Below are positions 7,266 through 10,259 of a stretch of 10,259 nucleotides of DNA, piece after piece (within the stretch, counting starts at the first letter, position 1; the number at the start of each line of letters is the position of its first letter). The stretch is from the NCBI GenBank assembly GCA_937930275.1, contig CALGLM010000213.1, forward strand, positions 1-10,259. The letters run 5' to 3'. The notes under the pieces were generated by a model. That model saw only the letters and a program-made list of their open reading frames with translations. It was not told where the DNA came from and searched no databases. Made by a program: the position numbers and the translations under genes. This DNA comes from an uncultured Ignavibacteria bacterium. Its GTDB lineage: Bacteria > Bacteroidota > Ignavibacteria > Ignavibacteriales > Melioribacteraceae.

Positions 7266-7942
7266 CTCATTAATTCCAAAATTATTAATTTTTTATCTTT
7301 TTCGTTTCTTGTATTAGACGGTTTATATTTCAAATCTACAACGGTTGCTTTTTTAATTTTTGACTTATATTTTGTTTCGGCAGTTCTTATTTCTTCATCA
7401 ACATCGCCCCCTTTTAATGCTAATATTTTTGCTTTTTCTTTCATTAAAGGCAAAGCATATCTAATTAGCACAATAACCGGCACGGTAGCACGACTTACAA
7501 AAAGGTCAAAACTTTCCTTATATGTTTCAATAAACTCGGGACTTTCTACCCTGTCGTTTACAGCTTTAACATTACTTAATTTTAATTTTCTTATAAATTC
7601 AGAAACAGCATCAATTTTTTTTCCTGTAGAATCGGCTAAAACTCCCCTTAACAAAGGACGTAAAATTGCAATCGGAATTCCCGGGAAACCTCCCCCAGTA
7701 CCAATATCTAAATAACGCATTGCTTTTTCGGAAATAAAATTAGTTACCAAAGCAGACATAAACAAATGATTTTCGATAATGTGCTCGGTATCTTTTCGCG
7801 AAATTAAATTAATAGCTTCGTTTTTTTGTACAACAAGTTGGGCATAATTTGCCAATCTTTCAATCTGGGATATATCCGGAGATATGTTGTTTTCCCAAAA
7901 CAAGCTTTTCAACTCTCTTAAATACTGTTCAATTAAATCCAC
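7262..7942 (-). CDS. rsmG: 16S rRNA (guanine527-N7)-methyltransferase RsmG (GidB)
   Basis: This 226-residue SAM-dependent methyltransferase makes m7G at position 527 of 16S rRNA; loss in other bacteria gives low-level streptomycin resistance. The SAM-binding motif LDIGTGGGFPGIPIAIL is at 78-94, followed by LADSTGKKIDAVSEF (102-116), a typical RsmG motif. NLISRKDTEHIIENHLF (45-61) matches the conserved N-terminal segment, and FVSRATVP lies in the later catalytic half. The start is GTG (7940-7942), not ATG. It is chosen because AAGGAG at 7951-7956 stands 8 nt upstream and the N-terminus aligns with the family. It follows mnmG by 12 bp, the classic gidA-gidB order near replication origins, and overlaps murQ by 4 bp. 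Confidence 0.95.
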   Translation of the reverse strand: MDLIEQYLRELKSLFWENNISPDISQIERLANYAQLVVQKNEAINLISRKDTEHIIENHLFMSALVTNFISEKAMRYLDIGTGGGFPGIPIAILRPLLRGVLADSTGKKIDAVSEFIRKLKLSNVKAVNDRVESPEFIETYKESFDLFVSRATVPVIVLIRYALPLMKEKAKILALKGGDVDEEIRTAETKYKSKIKKATVVDLKYKPSNTRNEKDKKLIILELMR

Positions 7943-7950
7943 AAGTCTGT

Positions 7951-7956
7951 CTCCTT
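7951..7956 (-). promoter_or_regulatory. Ribosome binding site that fixes the rsmG GTG start
   Basis: AAGGAG on the minus strand lies 8 nt before GTG at 7942 and overlaps the mnmG stop codon (TAA, 7955-7957). It is the strongest Shine-Dalgarno match in this operon and supports the non-ATG start. Confidence 0.75.
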
Positions 7957-9826
7957 AGTTCTTTAAATATATTAGCAACGCCGAAATATCGGAAGGTGTT
8001 ACCCCTGAAATGCGGGAAGCTTGACCGATTGAGCGTGGTTTTACTCTACCTAATTTTTCTCTCCCTTCTGTCGAAATTGAGTGTAATTTCCCAAAATCAA
8101 AATTTAACGGAATTTGTACGTTCTCAAGTTTTTCAAATCTTTCAATAATTTCTTGTTGACGTTTTATATACCCTTCGTATTTCATTTCAATTTCAACTTG
8201 TTCCATTACTGTTTTATCTTCAATTATTTCTTCTATTTCTTCTTTATCGGTCTCCGTTACAAGCGAAACTAAAACTTCCAATTTAGTATCAGGTCGTTTA
8301 ACAAGCTTGTTTATTGTTTCGGAATTTTCAATTTTCCCCATATCTTGCGATGCATTATTAAAAGAATCCGGAGTTACTTTAATTTTTCCGAAAAGCTCTT
8401 TTGCCTTTCCGATTAAAATTTCGCGTTTTTTAAACTCTTTGTAAATATCCTCTTGCACTAAACCTAAGGAGTAACCATATTCCATTAGTCTTCTATCACT
8501 ATTATCTTGTCGTAATAGTAATCGATGTTCGGCTCTTGAAGTAAACATTCTGTATGGTTCATCAGTAGATTTACCGACCAAATCATCAATTAAAACACCT
8601 ATATAAGATTCGGAACGTTTTAAGACAAACTCGCCTCTGTTCTGAACTTTTAATGCCGCATTAATTCCGGCTATTAAACCTTGACCAGCAGCTTCTTCAT
8701 ATCCGCTTGTACCGTTAACTTGACCGGCAAAATATAGTCCTTTTATAAGTTTTGTTTCTAAGGTTAAATCCACCTGGTACGGAGGAAAATAATCATATTC
8801 AACAGCATATGCAGGTCTTAACATTTCTACGTTAGCTAATCCGGGAATTTTAATTAATGCTTTATACTGTATATCCACCGGTAACGAAGAAGAAAAACCG
8901 TTAATATAAACAACGTTTGTATTTAATCCTTCCGGTTCTAAAAACAGTTGATGTCTTGGTTTTTCCGAAAATCTAACAATTTTATCTTCAATTGAAGGAC
9001 AATATCTCGGACCTACTCCGTTTATCACTCCGGTAAAAAGAGGACTTCTATCAAACCCCAATCTAAGAATATCGTGAACATTATTATCGGTATAAGTTAA
9101 ATGGCAACTTATTTGAGGTAAATACGGGAATTTCGATTTATCAGTTAACAAAGAAAATGGTTCCGGGTTTTCATCACCGGGTTGTTCTTCTAAAACAGAA
9201 TAATCAATTGTATCTCTATTCAATCTCGGCGGCGTTCCCGTTTTTAGTCTTCCGGCTTCAAATCCCATGTTAACCAAAGACTCGGTTAAGCCAACCGAAG
9301 CCTGTTCACCATATCTTCCCCCAACTGTTTTATTTAAGCCCGTGTACATTAATCCATTTAAAAATGTACCTGAACAAACAACAACAGTTTTACACTTTAT
9401 CTCCTCTCCCTTAAGCGTTTTTACACCAACCACCTGTTTATTATCTTCTATTACTTCAATTACCGAATCTTCAATTATTGTAGTACGTGGTAATGAAGCG
9501 ACAAATTCCGAGGCAGCTTGACTATATAATTCTCTATCAGATTGACAACGCCCTGCCCAAACAGCCGGACCTTTACTTCTATTTAAAATTCTGAATTGTA
9601 TTCCGGTTTTATCTGCCAAAAACCCCATTGCTCCGCCTAAGGCATCAATTTCATGCACAAGATGCCCCTTTGCACTACCGCCTATAGCAGGGTTACAACT
9701 CATTCTGCCAAAACCGTTTTTATCCATAGTAACAACGGCAACACTGCACCCCATTTTGTCTGCAGCATATACAGCTTCTATACCGGCATGACCGCCGCCT
9801 ACTACAATTACATCAAAATATCTCAT
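7955..9826 (-). CDS. mnmG: tRNA wobble-uridine modification enzyme MnmG (GidA)
   Basis: MnmG is the FAD-dependent partner of MnmE; together they place a carboxymethylaminomethyl (or aminomethyl) group on U34 of certain tRNAs. The 623 residues match the family. The N-terminal FAD fold VVGGGHAGIEA is at 8-18, with the family signature MSCNPAIGGSAKGHLVHEID (42-61). RLKTGTPPRLNRDTIDYS lies at about 193-210, PRYCPSIEDKIVRF (273-286) holds the conserved C276, and GQVNGTSGYEEAAGQGLIAG lies at about 368-387. The C-terminal helical part ends KPRSIGQASRISGVTPSDISALLIYLK, as in the family. AAAGGA (9831-9836) lies 4 nt before the ATG. A parS site begins 2 bp further upstream, so ParB binding could affect transcription of this gene. 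It is the second gene of the visible operon, after mnmE. Confidence 0.97.
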   Translation of the reverse strand: MRYFDVIVVGGGHAGIEAVYAADKMGCSVAVVTMDKNGFGRMSCNPAIGGSAKGHLVHEIDALGGAMGFLADKTGIQFRILNRSKGPAVWAGRCQSDRELYSQAASEFVASLPRTTIIEDSVIEVIEDNKQVVGVKTLKGEEIKCKTVVVCSGTFLNGLMYTGLNKTVGGRYGEQASVGLTESLVNMGFEAGRLKTGTPPRLNRDTIDYSVLEEQPGDENPEPFSLLTDKSKFPYLPQISCHLTYTDNNVHDILRLGFDRSPLFTGVINGVGPRYCPSIEDKIVRFSEKPRHQLFLEPEGLNTNVVYINGFSSSLPVDIQYKALIKIPGLANVEMLRPAYAVEYDYFPPYQVDLTLETKLIKGLYFAGQVNGTSGYEEAAGQGLIAGINAALKVQNRGEFVLKRSESYIGVLIDDLVGKSTDEPYRMFTSRAEHRLLLRQDNSDRRLMEYGYSLGLVQEDIYKEFKKREILIGKAKELFGKIKVTPDSFNNASQDMGKIENSETINKLVKRPDTKLEVLVSLVTETDKEEIEEIIEDKTVMEQVEIEMKYEGYIKRQQEIIERFEKLENVQIPLNFDFGKLHSISTEGREKLGRVKPRSIGQASRISGVTPSDISALLIYLKN

Positions 9827-9837
9827 TTATTCCTTTC

Positions 9838-9851
9838 GTTTCACGTGAAAC
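9838..9851. promoter_or_regulatory. parS site 1
   Basis: GTTTCACGTGAAAC is a perfect 14-bp palindrome. It lies 2 bp upstream of the mnmG ribosome site (9831-9836), so bound ParB would sit on the mnmG leader. Confidence 0.88.
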
Positions 9852-9871
9852 TTATTTTCTTTAATATTTTT

Positions 9872-9885
9872 GTTTCACGTGAAAA
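9872..9885. promoter_or_regulatory. parS site 2
   Basis: GTTTCACGTGAAAA has a perfect 12-bp core palindrome (9873-9884) with the outermost pair mismatched. It is part of the first copy of the perfect 34-bp tandem duplication. Confidence 0.83.
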
Positions 9886-9905
9886 CTTATTTATGTTTTC
9901 TTAAT

Positions 9906-9919
9906 GTTTCACGTGAAAA
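9906..9919. promoter_or_regulatory. parS site 3
   Basis: GTTTCACGTGAAAA is identical to site 2, including the mismatched outer base and the flanking AT-rich sequence. Confidence 0.83.
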
Positions 9920-9939
9920 CTTATTTATGTTTTCTTAAT

Positions 9940-9953
9940 GTTTCACGTGAAAC
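9940..9953. promoter_or_regulatory. parS site 4
   Basis: GTTTCACGTGAAAC is a perfect 14-bp palindrome ending 6 bp from the mnmE stop codon (9960-9962). Confidence 0.88.
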
Positions 9954-9959
9954 TTAAAA

Positions 9960-10213
9960 TTATTTTCCGATACAAAATTTATCGAATATATTGTTTAATA
10001 TATCATCTGTAGTAACAATCCCGATAATTTCAGACAACGAGTCAATCGCATTGCGCAAATCAACCGCAATAAACTCCCCGCTCATTTCTTGGTATATTGA
10101 ATTTTTAGCCGAATCAAGATACTCTACGGTTCGCTTAAGTGCGTTATAATGGCGAACATTGTTTATAACTGTCGATTTTTCGGTATATACTCCTTCTCCT
10201 ACAGCATGTTTTT
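9960..10213 (-). CDS. mnmE: MnmE (TrmE) tRNA modification GTPase, C-terminal 83 residues only
   Basis: MnmE is the GTPase partner of MnmG in wobble-uridine modification. Only the C-terminal helical end is present, cut by the contig end. It shows NNVRHYNALKRTVEYLDSA, then EFIAVDLRNAIDSLSEIIG and DDILNNIFDKFCIGK followed by TAA. The terminal FCIGK, whose cysteine is functionally important in known MnmE proteins, is diagnostic. The TAA at 9960-9962 is 133 bp before the mnmG start. An in-frame stop appears at 10212-10214, exactly at the junction with adapter sequence; it is an artefact and not a real gene boundary. Adjacency of mnmE and mnmG makes shared expression of the two partners likely, with the parS array inside the shared transcript. 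Confidence 0.93.
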
Positions 10214-10259
10214 AGATCGGAAGAGCACACGTCTGAACTCCAGTCACCGTACGTAATCT
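10214..10259 (+). other. Illumina TruSeq adapter with index: sequencing artefact
   Basis: The last 46 bases start AGATCGGAAGAGCACACGTC (10214-10233), the TruSeq read-1 adapter, and continue with its remainder to 10247. They then carry an 8-base index CGTACGTA (10248-10255) and ATCT, the start of the downstream adapter arm. As I recall, CGTACG is TruSeq index 22. This is untrimmed library sequence and not genomic; the exact junction is uncertain by a base or so because it falls beside a T/A run. Confidence 0.97.

Larger units (their letters stand above)
9871..9938. repeat. Perfect 34-bp tandem duplication carrying parS sites 2 and 3
   Basis: Positions 9871-9904 and 9905-9938 are identical over all 34 bases, including the AT-rich linker CTTATTTATGTTTTCTTAA. 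The outer units share the palindrome but not the full linker. This suggests a recent duplication of one unit inside an older array. Confidence 0.93.
9838..9953. repeat. Array of four parS-like sites with 34-bp period
   Basis: Four copies of the ParB-binding palindrome core TTTCACGTGAAA start (at the leading G) at 9838, 9872, 9906 and 9940, exactly 34 bp apart. The match to the chromosomal parS consensus I know (TGTTTCACGTGAAACA) is nearly complete. The array fills almost the whole 133-bp spacer between the mnmE stop and the mnmG start. ParB loads here to organise and segregate the replication-origin region; parS beside mnmE/mnmG/rsmG is the expected near-origin setting. Confidence 0.9.

Noticed and set aside
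6855..7317. Two plus-strand open frames (62 and 97 codons)
   Set aside because: Both are antisense to murQ and rsmG; their translations look like random complements of conserved sequence.
7849..8148. Plus-strand open frame of 99 codons
   Set aside because: It is antisense to rsmG and mnmG, with no family features.
9267..9904. Plus-strand open frames of 84 and 83 codons antisense to mnmG and into the parS array
   Set aside because: They lie opposite conserved MnmG sequence; the second reads through parS palindromes, which explains its low-complexity end.
9838..9953. Short CRISPR-like array
   Set aside because: The repeats are palindromic ParB sites, the would-be spacers are partly identical, and there are only four units.

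Overview
The window comes from an AT-rich bacterial chromosome. It uses the standard genetic code, carries recognisable Shine-Dalgarno sites (AAAGAGG, AAAGGA, AAGGAG) and has tightly packed genes. I cannot assign a phylum safely. MurQ and near-origin mnmE/mnmG/rsmG genes show a free-living bacterium with a peptidoglycan wall. The right edge ends in 46 bases matching an Illumina TruSeq adapter, so this is the end of a short-read contig and genomic sequence stops near 10213.

Left part (1-3394). A leftward PAS/GAF sensory protein runs off the left edge. It is divergent from htpX, a membrane zinc protease. htpX ends in a strong intrinsic terminator, only 12 nt before the start codon of an inositol-monophosphatase-family gene (true start 2630). 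The 99 bp from 3395 to 3493 is a convergent spacer in which I see no convincing terminator.

Right part (3494-10213). All genes run leftward in one close-packed series: mnmE (only its C-terminus is present), a spacer made almost entirely of four parS-like ParB sites, mnmG, rsmG, murQ, a SIR2-like gene, then an asparagine-synthetase-like gene. Spacings after mnmG are 12 bp, a 4-bp ATGA overlap, 9 bp and 1 bp, so one transcript is likely. MnmE and MnmG jointly modify the tRNA wobble uridine, RsmG methylates 16S rRNA, and MurQ recycles cell-wall sugar.

The last two genes are the accessory part. One is a SIR2-like protein of the type often found as an NAD-consuming immune effector. The other is a PP-loop, asparagine-synthetase-like enzyme that has lost the catalytic cysteine of its glutaminase domain. 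They sit at the 3' end of a housekeeping operon, 1 bp apart, and may be an undescribed two-gene unit, possibly for defence. That function is inference. The other clear oddity is the parS array: four sites with an exact 34-bp period filling the mnmE-mnmG spacer. No parA or parB is in the window.
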